64,000 bases of DNA from WTHC01 sp965218725 (GCA_965218725.1 CBDCLO010000002.1:682001-746000), one strand, 5' to 3'; numbered from the stretch's first letter, positions 36,167-44,978 are shown. Numbers and translations: made by a program. Notes: generated by a model not told the origin, from the sequence alone.

Positions 36167-36514
36167 TTAATAATTATTTTTTTGTCTATCTCTATTTATA
36201 TAATTTTTCTTTCTGTATTCTCTTAATATGTCTTCTGGATTTAAGTTAAGTTCTATTGATGCTTGAACTACAAAATGCCAGATATCCACAAGTTCTTCTA
36301 CAGCTTCAATTTTATTAAATTCTACAGGTTTTTTCCACCATTTCCAATTTGTTGTTCTTTGTAGTTCTATTGCTTCATGCATTATTGCTGTACAAAGCAC
36401 AATGATTTTCTTTTCTGTTGTACCTGGATATTTGGAAAGATCCATTTCTATTGATAATTCTTTTTGTAATGAAAAAATCATATCCAGTTTATCTTTCATG
36501 AGATCTATAATCAT
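36167..36514 (-). CDS. dUTPase_2/MazG-like nucleotide pyrophosphohydrolase
   Basis: 115 residues, all helical. The signature IMHEAIELQRTTNWKWWKKPVEFNKIEAVEELVDIWHFVVQASIELN contains the spaced Glu/Asp metal ligands (ExxE...EExxDxxHF) and the KWW motif of the dimeric dUTPase (COG4508-like) family. Most likely hydrolyses dUTP, guarding an AT-rich genome from uracil. Sixteen bases downstream of the PfkB gene, same strand. Confidence 0.8.
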   Translation of the reverse strand: MIIDLMKDKLDMIFSLQKELSIEMDLSKYPGTTEKKIIVLCTAIMHEAIELQRTTNWKWWKKPVEFNKIEAVEELVDIWHFVVQASIELNLNPEDILREYRKKNYINRDRQKNNY

Positions 36515-36529
36515 GTAAACTATATTAAT

Positions 36530-37423
36530 TCATAATTTTATCATTTTTTCATATTCTTTGATTCTGCTCATTATTTGAATTTTTTTTAAATTCAATAAAC
36601 CATCAATCCCATAGTTTTCTACAGTAAATGATCCTAGTATGTTACCATAAATAATGGATTTTTTTATATTTTTTACATTTATAGTTCTTTTATAATTTAA
36701 ATAACCCATCATTGCACCTCCAAAAGAATCACCTGCACCAGTAGGGTCTTTTATATTTTCTAAAGGAAATGCTGCCACAGGAAAAACTATATCCTCATAA
36801 AAAAGTATAGATCCATGTTCGCCTTTTTTTATTATTACACATTTGGTCCCTAGCTCTATAATCTTTTTTGCGCACTTAACTAAATTAGATTCTTTTGTTA
36901 ATAATCTAGCTTCTTCGTCATTGATTGTAACAACATCCACATTTTTGATCATCTTAATTACTGATGATTTTTTAGTAGTGATCCAGAATTCTATAGTATC
37001 GCACATACAGAATTTTATGTTATTGAATTCTTTCAATATTGTAATACCTTGATCAGGATCATTATTTGCAAGATATATAAAATTAGACTCTTTGTATTTG
37101 TCTGGAACTTTTGGTTTAAAACCATCAAGTACATTTAACTCAACTTTTAGAGTCTTTCTTTTTGTTAGTGTTTTATTATACATGCCATAATATCTGAATG
37201 ATTTTCCATTATTTATTATCAATCCATCCGTATTTACATATTTGTTAAGTATTGTATAATATTTTTTTGGAAAATCATTGCCTATTACGGCAATAATACC
37301 TGGCCTAGAAAAAAAACTTGCTGATATGCCAGAAAATGCTGCGGCACCACCAAGTATATTATATAATGTTTTATTTGGAGTCCTAATTGTATCTAGTGCA
37401 ATAGAACCAAATATGGTTAGCAC
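36530..37423 (-). CDS. PfkB-family sugar/nucleoside kinase
   Basis: 297 residues. N-terminal LGGAAAFSGISASFF glycine block and C-terminal DPTGAGDSFGGAMMGYL with the catalytic Asp and anion hole. Substrate residues cannot be assigned; archaeal members act on ribose, nucleosides or other sugars. Probably co-transcribed with the dUTPase-like gene, which hints at nucleosides. Confidence 0.88.
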   Translation of the reverse strand: MLTIFGSIALDTIRTPNKTLYNILGGAAAFSGISASFFSRPGIIAVIGNDFPKKYYTILNKYVNTDGLIINNGKSFRYYGMYNKTLTKRKTLKVELNVLDGFKPKVPDKYKESNFIYLANNDPDQGITILKEFNNIKFCMCDTIEFWITTKKSSVIKMIKNVDVVTINDEEARLLTKESNLVKCAKKIIELGTKCVIIKKGEHGSILFYEDIVFPVAAFPLENIKDPTGAGDSFGGAMMGYLNYKRTINVKNIKKSIIYGNILGSFTVENYGIDGLLNLKKIQIMSRIKEYEKMIKL

Positions 37424-37500
37424 TACTCTTGTATATTTTAATCATGTATAAGTTATTGTTAAATATTTTTGATATATCTTCCAAGTTAGTTAGATCTAGT

Positions 37501-37508
37501 TATATAAA
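37501..37508 (+). promoter_or_regulatory. TATA box before the 37533 gene
   Basis: TATATAAA centred about 29 bases before ATG 37533, predicting a near-leaderless transcript. Confidence 0.45.
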
Positions 37509-37532
37509 TTAAAAATAAAAATTAATAACTGT

Positions 37533-37994
37533 ATGGCTAGAATCAAAATAAAGCTTGGTATAAATGAAATAGAAATAGAGTCTAGAGACTTGGATATAAA
37601 CAATGAGAATATAGTACAAACAATAAATATTATTGCTGATAAAATCATGGAGAACAATAATCAACTAGTGTTTAATGAACCCATGAAAAAAAGAATAGAT
37701 TGCTCCGAAATTGTTTCATCAAAAGAAACTAAGTATAGTGAATTACATGAGCAAGTTGTTATACATCCACATGAAATAAAATCAAAATTATATATTCTTA
37801 CAAAGCAATTATTTTTTAATCAGCCTAGGACAGTTAGTGAGATAATTAATCAACTTAGAGATCATGGATGGGTTAGTAACCCATTGGACGTATCAAAAGA
37901 GCTAATTAAGATGGTATTTAGTAAAGAGATATTGAGAAACTCGTACGACGATAAATCACATTATTTTGTGAAAACACCGTTACTATCTAACTAA
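37533..37994 (+). CDS. Hypothetical protein with winged-helix-like C-terminus
   Basis: 153 residues. The first 40 residues alternate charged and hydrophobic residues (ARIKIKLGINEIEIESRDL). The C-terminal 65 (LYILTKQLFFNQPRTVSEIINQLRDHGWVSNPLDVSKELIKMVFSKEILRN) look like a helix-turn-helix or winged-helix module. I do not recognise the full-length family. A small DNA- or RNA-binding regulator is plausible. Confidence 0.7.
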   Translation: MARIKIKLGINEIEIESRDLDINNENIVQTINIIADKIMENNNQLVFNEPMKKRIDCSEIVSSKETKYSELHEQVVIHPHEIKSKLYILTKQLFFNQPRTVSEIINQLRDHGWVSNPLDVSKELIKMVFSKEILRNSYDDKSHYFVKTPLLSN

Positions 37995-38111
37995 TACATG
38001 TTGCTTTGTATGAAGTAAATAAACAAAAATATTATTCTAGTTACTACCTGATACTGCCTCCCTATATCTTAGTATTTATTATTAGTCTATTTGAACATAC
38101 TACATATAACA

Positions 38112-38264
38112 ATGCAAAAGAGAAAGATACCAGTTGAAATTGATGAGCATTTTAAACTGTTTGGTAAAGAACCATGGGAAGTAATATATGGTGAAACATG
38201 TCCCATTTGTAACACCAGGATAGATGAATATGGATTCTGTTCTTGTGGTTCTAGTGGAGATTAA
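38112..38264 (+). CDS. 50-residue zinc-ribbon miniprotein
   Basis: Below common length cut-offs. ATG 38112 to TAA 38264: basic start (MQKRKIPVEIDEHF), then GETCPICNTRIDEYGFCSCGSSGD with two Cys pairs (CPIC and CSC) suited to one zinc. Good codon use and a clear domain argue that it is real. Lies between the wHTH-like gene and the HTH gene, all on the plus strand. Confidence 0.7.
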   Translation: MQKRKIPVEIDEHFKLFGKEPWEVIYGETCPICNTRIDEYGFCSCGSSGD

Positions 38265-38316
38265 TCCATAAATTTAAATAGCTTCTGAATAGTCTTATAT
38301 ATAACATATAAAAAAT

Positions 38317-38559
38317 ATGTATGTGAGTCGTGTAAATCAGGGCGTGGTTGTTAAGAATGCAATTAATATTTGTCTTGAAAAAGGTTTTACAAATAAGCAG
38401 GATATATACAACAAGGTTGTAGAAGATCTGGGAGTACCAAGACCAACAGTGAGACGCGTGGCAAGAGATTTACGAAATGAACTACTTAAAAAAATTAGGA
38501 TCTTGCAAACTGAAATTAAATCGTCAAATGAAAAAAATATTGAAGACAGTAGATGCTAA
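38317..38559 (+). CDS. Small HTH DNA-binding protein
   Basis: 80 residues. NAINICLEKGFTNKQDIYNKVVEDLGVPRPTVRRVARDLRNELLKKIRIL reads as a winged/helix-turn-helix with recognition helix PRPTVRRVARDLR, then a coiled tail. Homologous small regulators are common in Thaumarchaeota. A TTTAAATA box lies 44 bases before its start. Confidence 0.78.
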   Translation: MYVSRVNQGVVVKNAINICLEKGFTNKQDIYNKVVEDLGVPRPTVRRVARDLRNELLKKIRILQTEIKSSNEKNIEDSRC

Positions 38560-38606
38560 CTTATTTTATTAATCTAGCACTATTTGTCGATTTCACATGA
38601 TTATCA

Positions 38607-38711
38607 TTAACTGCAACATTTACAACCATGTTCTTCATGATTATCTTTGCATTTTGTACAGCTAACAGCGCCACTGTTGTGGCACTCGCAACTACAATTT
38701 GTATTTGTCAT
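38607..38711 (-). CDS. 34-residue cysteine-rich peptide, metallothionein-like
   Basis: ATG 38711 to TAA 38607: MTNTNCSCECHNSGAVSCTK (residues 1-20) then CKDNHEEHGCKCCS. Eight cysteines and three histidines in 34 residues, spaced as CxCxCH, CxxC, CxCC. The density of metal ligands is far above chance in AT-rich DNA. Likely binds copper or zinc; an ammonia oxidiser has large copper demand. Convergent with the HTH gene. Could be purely a zinc knuckle. Confidence 0.65.
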   Translation of the reverse strand: MTNTNCSCECHNSGAVSCTKCKDNHEEHGCKCCS

Positions 38712-38805
38712 CTACACTTGATCTATAGTGTTAATTAAAAATTTAACTAATATTATCAGAACCGCAGAAAAATACTGAAATTAAGTCATTGATTATATTA
38801 CATTC

Positions 38806-39342
38806 TTATTTTTTTGAAATGTGAATTGATTCTGCTAGTGAAATTGTTTCATCAACTAGATCTTTTAGCCTATTCTTAATATCGTTATCAATTATCCTGC
38901 TATTACTTATCATGTCAGCACGCATAAATACTGTTTTTGGATTTATGATCACCCTAAAATATGTCATCAATTGCGTAAGTAATGTTTGAACGCTAATAAA
39001 GCCTATACTTCCAGATGCTAGTATAGCTAAACCAGCTATCTTTCCTTCAGTGTTTTTGTAATTAATAAATTCAAATAAGTTTTTTAATGCTGAACTAAAA
39101 AAAGAATTATAAATTGGAGATCCAACGAGCCACACATCAGCATTATTTATTTCATCTATAGCACGCCTAGTTTCTTTACCATATACCTCATTGTTACCCC
39201 TGTATATGTCAACAATATTTTCAGAGAGATCTATAAACATTGTTTTAGTGTGTTTAGATTTTGTGTATTCATATACATATTGCATCATAATCCGAGTATT
39301 TGCAATTTTTCTTGGACTTCCAGAAATCACAACAATCTTCAT
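38806..39342 (-). CDS. NAD(P)H-dependent FMN reductase, flavodoxin-like
   Basis: 178 residues. VVISGSPRKIANTRIMMQYV is the FMN phosphate loop, VWLVGSPIYNSFFSSALKNLFEF the flavin-ring region, and LAILASGSIGF the third loop, matching the NADPH-dependent FMN reductase family. Supplies reduced flavin or acts as quinone/azo reductase. Monocistronic. Confidence 0.9.
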   Translation of the reverse strand: MKIVVISGSPRKIANTRIMMQYVYEYTKSKHTKTMFIDLSENIVDIYRGNNEVYGKETRRAIDEINNADVWLVGSPIYNSFFSSALKNLFEFINYKNTEGKIAGLAILASGSIGFISVQTLLTQLMTYFRVIINPKTVFMRADMISNSRIIDNDIKNRLKDLVDETISLAESIHISKK

Positions 39343-39391
39343 AGTATCAATACAAAATAAAACATATTTAAACTAAAATACGCTAAACAGA

Positions 39392-39484
39392 CGGGCTAGG
39401 AGGGTCTCGATCCCTCAACCTGTAACTTAGGAGGTTACCACGCTATCCATTTTCGCATCAATATTGATTCTGCGCCACAAGCCC
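39392..39484 (-). tRNA. tRNA-Arg(CCT) with an 18-base insertion in the D-loop
   Basis: Minus strand. Acceptor GGGCTTG pairs with CTAGCCC (one mismatch, T6-T67), discriminator G. D-stem GCGC/GCGT. Anticodon stem GTAAC/GTTAC with loop CTCCTAA, anticodon CCT. Variable loop AGGTT. T-stem GAGGG/CCCTC with loop ATCGAGA. The D-loop is 28 bases instead of about 10. Removing 18 bases restores a standard AGAATGGATA-like loop with G18G19. The extra part carries a self-complementary ATCA/TGAT hairpin. Probably a non-canonical archaeal tRNA intron; exact splice points are not fixed. Confidence 0.85.
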
Positions 39485-39566
39485 AAAAAAAAAAATATTA
39501 TAGTGTTTAATAACCATTGTTATCTAAAAACTAATAATATTGTATTAATTCTATACATTTTGTTAT

Positions 39567-39639
39567 GGGCTGATGGTCTAGCTGGAATGATACTGCCTTG
39601 ACATGGCAGCGATCGAGAGTTCAAATCTCTCTCAGCCCA
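39567..39639 (+). tRNA. tRNA-Val(GAC)
   Basis: Acceptor GGGCTGA pairs perfectly with TCAGCCC, discriminator A. Anticodon stem CTGCC/GGCAG, loop TTGACAT, anticodon GAC. T-stem GAGAG with loop TTCAAAT and CTCTC. 73 bases, no intron, CCA not encoded. Divergent from tRNA-Arg with 82 bases between. Confidence 0.95.
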
Positions 39640-39657
39640 TTAAACTACATAAAACTT

Positions 39658-40152
39658 CTATAAACTTACTTGGAATTCCTTTTCAATGATACTCCAAGCA
39701 GTTTCTAATGTTATCATGCCTTCTGCTCTAAACACCACGTCTCTGTTATTGATTATGTCTTCATATTCGTGTGATATCCTATCAGAAAAAACAAGCCTAA
39801 AAGTATTTGTAAGAGGTATCTCGGTTTTTGGATAAAATGCCGCTCTTCCTGGCATAGAAATATCCTCAGTTGAATACTGTCCACTTCCTATTGATTTTTC
39901 ATTAGCAAATAATTCATAAATTATAACTGGTACAGTAAAAGTCTTCTCAGTTGGATTTTTTACAAGAAACGTTATTTGTAGCTTGGAATATTTTTCTAGT
40001 TTATTGACATCTAAAACTTTTACGTTGATCAGATCAATTTTTGCTTGTTCTAATTTTGGATTATCTAAACTTGCGTAATATATAATTCCACCAAGCATAA
40101 CAAATAAGCAAAGCATAGCACTAAAAATAATCGATCGTTCCCGAGTTATCAA
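39658..40152 (-). CDS. Membrane-anchored LEA2-like domain protein
   Basis: 164 residues. An N-terminal membrane helix (IIFSAMLCLFVMLGGIIYYA) is followed by an extracellular beta domain: KLQITFLVKNPTEKTFTVPVIIYELFANEKSIGSGQYSTEDISMPGR. The pattern NPT...Y.L..N...IGSG is that of the water-stress/LEA type 2 fold. A second member lies at 57837-58364. Role unknown. Confidence 0.7.
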   Translation of the reverse strand: MITRERSIIFSAMLCLFVMLGGIIYYASLDNPKLEQAKIDLINVKVLDVNKLEKYSKLQITFLVKNPTEKTFTVPVIIYELFANEKSIGSGQYSTEDISMPGRAAFYPKTEIPLTNTFRLVFSDRISHEYEDIINNRDVVFRAEGMITLETAWSIIEKEFQVSL

Positions 40153-40234
40153 TTATTTTATATGAGAAAAACCACTAAAAAATGTTATTAAAATTTAAAT
40201 TGATAATATATATAATATATACTGCAGAGATATT

Positions 40235-40729
40235 TTGGAAATAGAACAAGTACTTATTACATGGATCCATCTTACCGCTGCAGCAATATGGGTTGGTGGT
40301 TCATTATTCATTGGTATAATATTAGCTCCAGTTTTAAAAACAATTCCAAATTTATCTACAAGTAATTTGCAAATTATGATGAAAATAGGCAGACGATTTA
40401 ATAAGATAGCACTTCCAGCATTATTAACATTAATCATAACTGGATTATACAAGGCATATCCAATTATGATAAACATAAATATTTTATTGTCAACTAGTTA
40501 TGGTAAACTTTTATTAGTTAAGATGTTGCTCGTAGTAATATTAATTACCTCCTTTATTATTCATATTAAAATAATTAATAATAATCTAGAAAACAGAATT
40601 ATACATAAACAAATCACTGAAAAACAAATTAAGCAAATAAGAAAAAAAATAATATTTTTAGGAAAATTTATGGTACTTGTTTCAATTGCAATTTTTTTAA
40701 TTGCAGCACTATTAGATAGTGGAATTTAA
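40235..40729 (+). CDS. CopD-like integral membrane protein
   Basis: 164 residues with four membrane segments. Opening VLITWIHLTAAAIWVGGSLFIGIILAPVLK has the His in helix 1 and WVGG motif of the copper-resistance CopD family; GRRFNKIALPALLTLIITGLYKA and LLLVKMLLVVILITSFIIHI follow. Ammonia oxidisers depend on copper enzymes, so copper import or insertion is plausible but not shown. TTG start at 40235. Confidence 0.8.
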   Translation: MEIEQVLITWIHLTAAAIWVGGSLFIGIILAPVLKTIPNLSTSNLQIMMKIGRRFNKIALPALLTLIITGLYKAYPIMININILLSTSYGKLLLVKMLLVVILITSFIIHIKIINNNLENRIIHKQITEKQIKQIRKKIIFLGKFMVLVSIAIFLIAALLDSGI

Positions 40730-40757
40730 AAAGTTAATAGTCAATTATAAAATAGTT

Positions 40758-40765
40758 TTTAAATA
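40758..40765 (+). promoter_or_regulatory. TATA box for nadM
   Basis: TTTAAATA centred about 25 bases before the GTG start at 40786, predicting a leaderless transcript. Confidence 0.45.
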
Positions 40766-40785
40766 TAATTATTAGTTATTATTGT

Positions 40786-41283
40786 GTGAATGGATTTTTT
40801 ATTGGAAGGTTTCAGCCTTTTCATTTAGGTCATCTTTACGCTTTAGATTTTGCATTATCAAAAGTAAATAATTTATGGATAGGAATAGGAAGTTCTAATA
40901 AACTAGATGAAAAAAATCCATTTAGTGCAACTGAAAGAAAAACAATGATATTATCATCGATAGATATTTCATTATTAAGAAGAATTAAAATTTATTTTAT
41001 TCCAGATTTCGATGATCACAAGAAGTGGGTAAATGCAATAAATTCATTAGTTCCTAAATATGAAGTAGTATTTTCAAATGATGTACTTACCACCAACATA
41101 TATTCACAAACAATAAAAGTAATACCTATACAATTAAAGAAACGTGACATGTTATCTGGAACAAACATAAGAAATAAAATAGTATCAGGTAAAAATTGGA
41201 AGGGTCTTGTACCTGAAGGCACAAAACAAGTTTTACAAAGAATTAATGCTAACAGAAGAAAACCCTCCTTTAATTATAAATAA
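40786..41283 (+). CDS. nadM: Nicotinamide-nucleotide adenylyltransferase
   Basis: Final step of NAD synthesis. 165 residues from GTG. GRFQPFHLGHLYAL has the HxGH nucleotidyltransferase motif, IGIGSSN, NPFSATERKTMI and MLSGTNIRNKI (the ISSTxxR-type motif). Length and order fit the archaeal NadM family. Confidence 0.95.
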   Translation: MNGFFIGRFQPFHLGHLYALDFALSKVNNLWIGIGSSNKLDEKNPFSATERKTMILSSIDISLLRRIKIYFIPDFDDHKKWVNAINSLVPKYEVVFSNDVLTTNIYSQTIKVIPIQLKKRDMLSGTNIRNKIVSGKNWKGLVPEGTKQVLQRINANRRKPSFNYK

Positions 41284-41312
41284 AGGTACTGTGGAGACTA
41301 TATTGATATCGT

Positions 41313-42467
41313 TTGGAATATCTTACAATGCTTCCAGGTCCTACTAATATTCCTGAAAGAGTAATGAAAGCTATGATGTCACATGTGATAAATCATAGAG
41401 GTGATGATTTTGTAGAATTATATGCTGAAATAATAAAGAAAACTCAACAGGTGTTTCAAACTACTAGTGACATAGTAGTACTTTCTGCATCTGGGACAGG
41501 TGCTGTAGAATCTTCCGTAGTTAATCTAATAAAAAAAGGTGATAAGGTAATAATTCCAGTAAATGGTGAATTTAGTAATAGATTAGCACAACTACTAGAA
41601 TGGCAAGGTGCAAATACAATTAAACTTATAACTAACCCAGGAGAAAATGCGACTCTAGAACAAATAAATGAAGCATTTGATAATAACCAAGATGTAAAAG
41701 CTTTTTATGCTGTTCATAACGAAACTTCCACTGGAACACAAATAAGATATTTGGACAAAATATCTGATCTTACGTCACGAAATGAATGCTATTTTATTGT
41801 TGATTCTGTATCATTACTAGGAGGAGATAATCTACCTGTAGATAAATGGAACATAGATATATGTGTAACAGGATCACAAAAAGCAATAGCTGCGCCACCT
41901 GGAATATCTGTTATTTCTGTAAACAAACGAACTAAAAAATACATGATCTCAAATCCACCACCAACACTGTATTTTAATTTAGCGCGTTATTTCAATTATT
42001 ATGAAAAATCGAAAGAAACTCCATTTACACCTGCATTACCAATTTTATACGCATATAGAGAAGCACTTTCTATTATAATTGAAGAAGGACTAGAATCAAG
42101 GATAAAACGTCATAAAATATGTTCTGATGCTTTGTACTCAAGTTTAAGTAGGATGGGATTTAGCCCATTTGCAAAAGAAACTGATAGATCTGTTTCAATT
42201 ATTGCATTCAATTATTTAGATGGGATGGATGATAAATTATTTAGGACAATACTTGCTGAGAAATTTAGGGTTCTCATAGCAGGTGGTTTTGGAGATCTAA
42301 AAGGAAAAGTATTTAGAATAGGCTGCATGGGTGAAGTTAACAAATATCATGTTATGAGAACGATTTCTTCCATATTGAGTACAATTAGTATTATGGGATA
42401 TAATACAAATACAGGTGCACTAAAAGTAGCGCAAGACAAACTTCAAGATCTTAAATATGTTAATTAA
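41313..42467 (+). CDS. Class V aminotransferase (serine/alanine-glyoxylate type)
   Basis: 384 residues from TTG. LPGPTNIPERVMKAM opening, SASGTGAVESSVVNLI phosphate site, VDSVSLLGGDNLPVDKW, PLP lysine in TGSQKAIAAPPG, and a C-terminal RIGCMGEVNKYHV. Matches serine-glyoxylate or alanine-glyoxylate aminotransferases; also phosphoserine-independent serine or purine-catabolic roles in the family. 29 bases after nadM. Confidence 0.9.
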   Translation: MEYLTMLPGPTNIPERVMKAMMSHVINHRGDDFVELYAEIIKKTQQVFQTTSDIVVLSASGTGAVESSVVNLIKKGDKVIIPVNGEFSNRLAQLLEWQGANTIKLITNPGENATLEQINEAFDNNQDVKAFYAVHNETSTGTQIRYLDKISDLTSRNECYFIVDSVSLLGGDNLPVDKWNIDICVTGSQKAIAAPPGISVISVNKRTKKYMISNPPPTLYFNLARYFNYYEKSKETPFTPALPILYAYREALSIIIEEGLESRIKRHKICSDALYSSLSRMGFSPFAKETDRSVSIIAFNYLDGMDDKLFRTILAEKFRVLIAGGFGDLKGKVFRIGCMGEVNKYHVMRTISSILSTISIMGYNTNTGALKVAQDKLQDLKYVN

Positions 42468-42494
42468 TATAAGGAAATCTGAAAGTGGTTTATA

Positions 42495-43181
42495 TTGACT
42501 TTCGAAAAAGGCTCTTTAATTCTAGTTAATTACACAGCAAAAGTAAAAGACACTGGAGAAACATTTGAAACTACTTTTGAAGATGAAGCTAAAAAACATA
42601 AATTTTATGATTCAAATATAAAATATCAACCAAAACTAGTCTCTGTTGGAGAATCATGGGTGATTAAGGGACTTGATGATGCATTAGTAAATACAAATGT
42701 TGGTGATAAAACTATAATTGAAGTTACACCTGACAAAGGATTTGGAGAAAGAGACATTAATAAAGTTAGAATGCTTCCACTAAGAAAACTAGGAGAAGAT
42801 GCAGATAAGGTTGTTATAGGCGATACTATAGAAGTAGATCATAGAAAAGGAACTGTACGTTTCATTGGTTCTGGTAGAGTACAAATAGATTTTAATCATA
42901 GGCTAGCTGGAAAAATAATAATCTACAATATTGATGTTTTGAAACTACTAAATACTGACGAAGAGAAAATAACATCGATATTAGGACGCCACATGAATAT
43001 AGATAAAACAAAATTAGTTTTTAAAAAAAATGGTATTGAAAATATAGATATTATTATTCCAGATGAAATATTTAGATTAGATGGGCTGCAAATAATTAAG
43101 CACTTGATAAAATCAGAGATTTTTAAATTTGTTTTAAATATAAGAACAATCAATTTTATTGAAACATATTCTAGAAAATAG
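42495..43181 (+). CDS. FKBP-type peptidyl-prolyl isomerase (SlyD-like)
   Basis: 228 residues from TTG. SLILVNYTAKVKDTGETFETT, VSVGESWVIKGLDDALVNTNVGDKTIIEVTPDKGFGERD (FKBP core) and an inserted IF-type flap region with VDHRKGTVRFIGSGRVQIDFNHRLAGK, the SlyD-like chaperone insert. The C-terminal 80 residues are an archaeal extension. Twenty-seven bases after the aminotransferase. Confidence 0.93.
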   Translation: MTFEKGSLILVNYTAKVKDTGETFETTFEDEAKKHKFYDSNIKYQPKLVSVGESWVIKGLDDALVNTNVGDKTIIEVTPDKGFGERDINKVRMLPLRKLGEDADKVVIGDTIEVDHRKGTVRFIGSGRVQIDFNHRLAGKIIIYNIDVLKLLNTDEEKITSILGRHMNIDKTKLVFKKNGIENIDIIIPDEIFRLDGLQIIKHLIKSEIFKFVLNIRTINFIETYSRK

Positions 43182-43203
43182 ATAATAAAACAATAACTAT
43201 AAC

Positions 43204-44247
43204 CTATAACACCAATGTACTCTTTGCAAGTCTGATCGCTTTTCTTTCAGTCATATCAACTTCACTAAGAATGGTATATCTTTCAGGTCTTAATTCTTGT
43301 GCAATAGTTAGTGCCTTTGCTAGTACATTTGATTTTATTCCTATTTTTTTTGCTGTGGTTGGTGCACCTATACTGCGTAACGTTCTAGCTATCATCTTCC
43401 AGTTTTGTCCTTGTAATTTTGCAATCATTATTGAGCCTATCCCACATTTTTCTCCATGAAGACCTATACCAGGAGCAAGAATATCTAGTGCATGGGAAAA
43501 TAGATGTTCTGACCCTGAACATGGTCTACTACTACCAGCTATACATGACGCTACTCCTGCACTAATTAATGCTTCTACTACTATTCTAGGATCTATTCCA
43601 TTTATTGAAAAATTATCAGCATTTTCAATTAGGATTTTAGAACTCATGGCAGCTAGATTAGACGCATATTCCCCGAAATACTCTCCTGTTTTATCCCTTC
43701 CAAGCTCCCAATCTTTAACGGCAATAATATTTGCAATCAAATCACCACACCCACTTGCTAATAAGCGTATTGGTGCTTTTCTAATTATATCTATATCTAC
43801 AAAAACCCCAAGTGGTGCATTTGTGATTATTGAATATGGTTTATCTCCACTAATTGATACAAATGGACTGGCTATACCATCATGAGATGCAGCAGTAGGC
43901 ATGCTTACAAATTGTTTAGCAAGCTTGAATGCTATCATTTTAGCTATATCCACAGATCTGCCACCTCCAACACCTATGATCATCTGACTTTTATCATACT
44001 TGATCTTATTTTGTAACTCATCTATAGATCTAAAGTCATTACGACTTGAGATATGCCAAACTAGTTTTATATCAGATTTTGATAATACGCTAGTAATTTT
44101 TTTTTGAATGATTTTTTTTACATGGATCCCAGATATTATTGAGATTTTTTTAGAGTTACTAATAGAAAAAAGAAAATTTTCTATATTATTGATGATTTTT
44201 TCCCCGATTATTATTAATCTAGGTAACTCCATTCTATGTATTTTCAT
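43204..44247 (-). CDS. egsA: sn-Glycerol-1-phosphate dehydrogenase
   Basis: Makes the archaeal glycerol backbone (G1P) from DHAP. 347 residues. VGGGRSVDIAKMIA nucleotide loop, SMPTAASHDGIASPFVSI (first zinc-site Asp and DHAP site), SGCGDLIANI, and the zinc histidines in SEHLFSHALD and GLHGEKCGIG. Conserved hallmark of archaeal lipids. Divergent from psmB, 80 bases apart. Confidence 0.96.
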   Translation of the reverse strand: MKIHRMELPRLIIIGEKIINNIENFLFSISNSKKISIISGIHVKKIIQKKITSVLSKSDIKLVWHISSRNDFRSIDELQNKIKYDKSQMIIGVGGGRSVDIAKMIAFKLAKQFVSMPTAASHDGIASPFVSISGDKPYSIITNAPLGVFVDIDIIRKAPIRLLASGCGDLIANIIAVKDWELGRDKTGEYFGEYASNLAAMSSKILIENADNFSINGIDPRIVVEALISAGVASCIAGSSRPCSGSEHLFSHALDILAPGIGLHGEKCGIGSIMIAKLQGQNWKMIARTLRSIGAPTTAKKIGIKSNVLAKALTIAQELRPERYTILSEVDMTERKAIRLAKSTLVL

Positions 44248-44327
44248 ATTAGAATAATTTTACATACTTTTATGAAAAATAAAAAGTTATTTAAAAGGGA
44301 ATGTTTATCTTGAATTGTTACTGATGG

Positions 44328-44966
44328 GTGTATCTTTTGTATAATAATATTAGAGAAAAAATATTGCATGGGACAACAACAGTAGGTATAAAAGCTAGTG
44401 ATGGTGTTGTGCTTTGTGCAGATATGAGGGCAAGTGCTGGATATTTTATAGCTAATAACAATACAATGAAAATACAACAAATCGATGATCATGCAGCTAT
44501 TACAATAGCTGGAGGAGTGGCTGATGCACAAAATATAACCGATATACTAAGGTATCATGCAAATATATATAAAGTTAACAATGTAGTACCTATCCCGATA
44601 AGATCACTGTCAAGGCTAACATCATTAGTCTTTCACCAAAATCGTGGGTATCCATTTATTGCTGATATATTAGTAGGTGGTTATGATAAACAGGGACCTT
44701 CATTATACAACATTGATCTATTTGGATCAGTTGAAGAAAAAACTTATGTTACAACAGGAAGTGGATCTCCTGTAGCTTATGGCATATTAGAAAACGAATA
44801 TAATAAATCTATTAGTATAGACGATGCAAAAAAAATAGCATTGAATGCTGTTAAAGCAGCTATCACAAGAAACATTGGTACTGGAGATGGAATTAATGTA
44901 TCAGTGATAGATAATACTGGATATCACATTTTAACAGCGGATCAGAAAAAGACTACCATACTATAA
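44328..44966 (+). CDS. psmB: Proteasome beta subunit
   Basis: 212 residues from GTG. Propeptide of 15 residues ends in HG before catalytic Thr16; counting from it, Asp17 (CADMR) and Lys33 (TMKI) fall in the exact catalytic positions, so it is an active subunit. GSGSPVAYGILENEY and the NAVKAAITRNIGTGDGINV C-terminal blocks follow. Precedes fttA by 12 bases. Confidence 0.95.
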   Translation: MYLLYNNIREKILHGTTTVGIKASDGVVLCADMRASAGYFIANNNTMKIQQIDDHAAITIAGGVADAQNITDILRYHANIYKVNNVVPIPIRSLSRLTSLVFHQNRGYPFIADILVGGYDKQGPSLYNIDLFGSVEEKTYVTTGSGSPVAYGILENEYNKSISIDDAKKIALNAVKAAITRNIGTGDGINVSVIDNTGYHILTADQKKTTIL

Positions 44967-44978
44967 CATAACAGTGAT

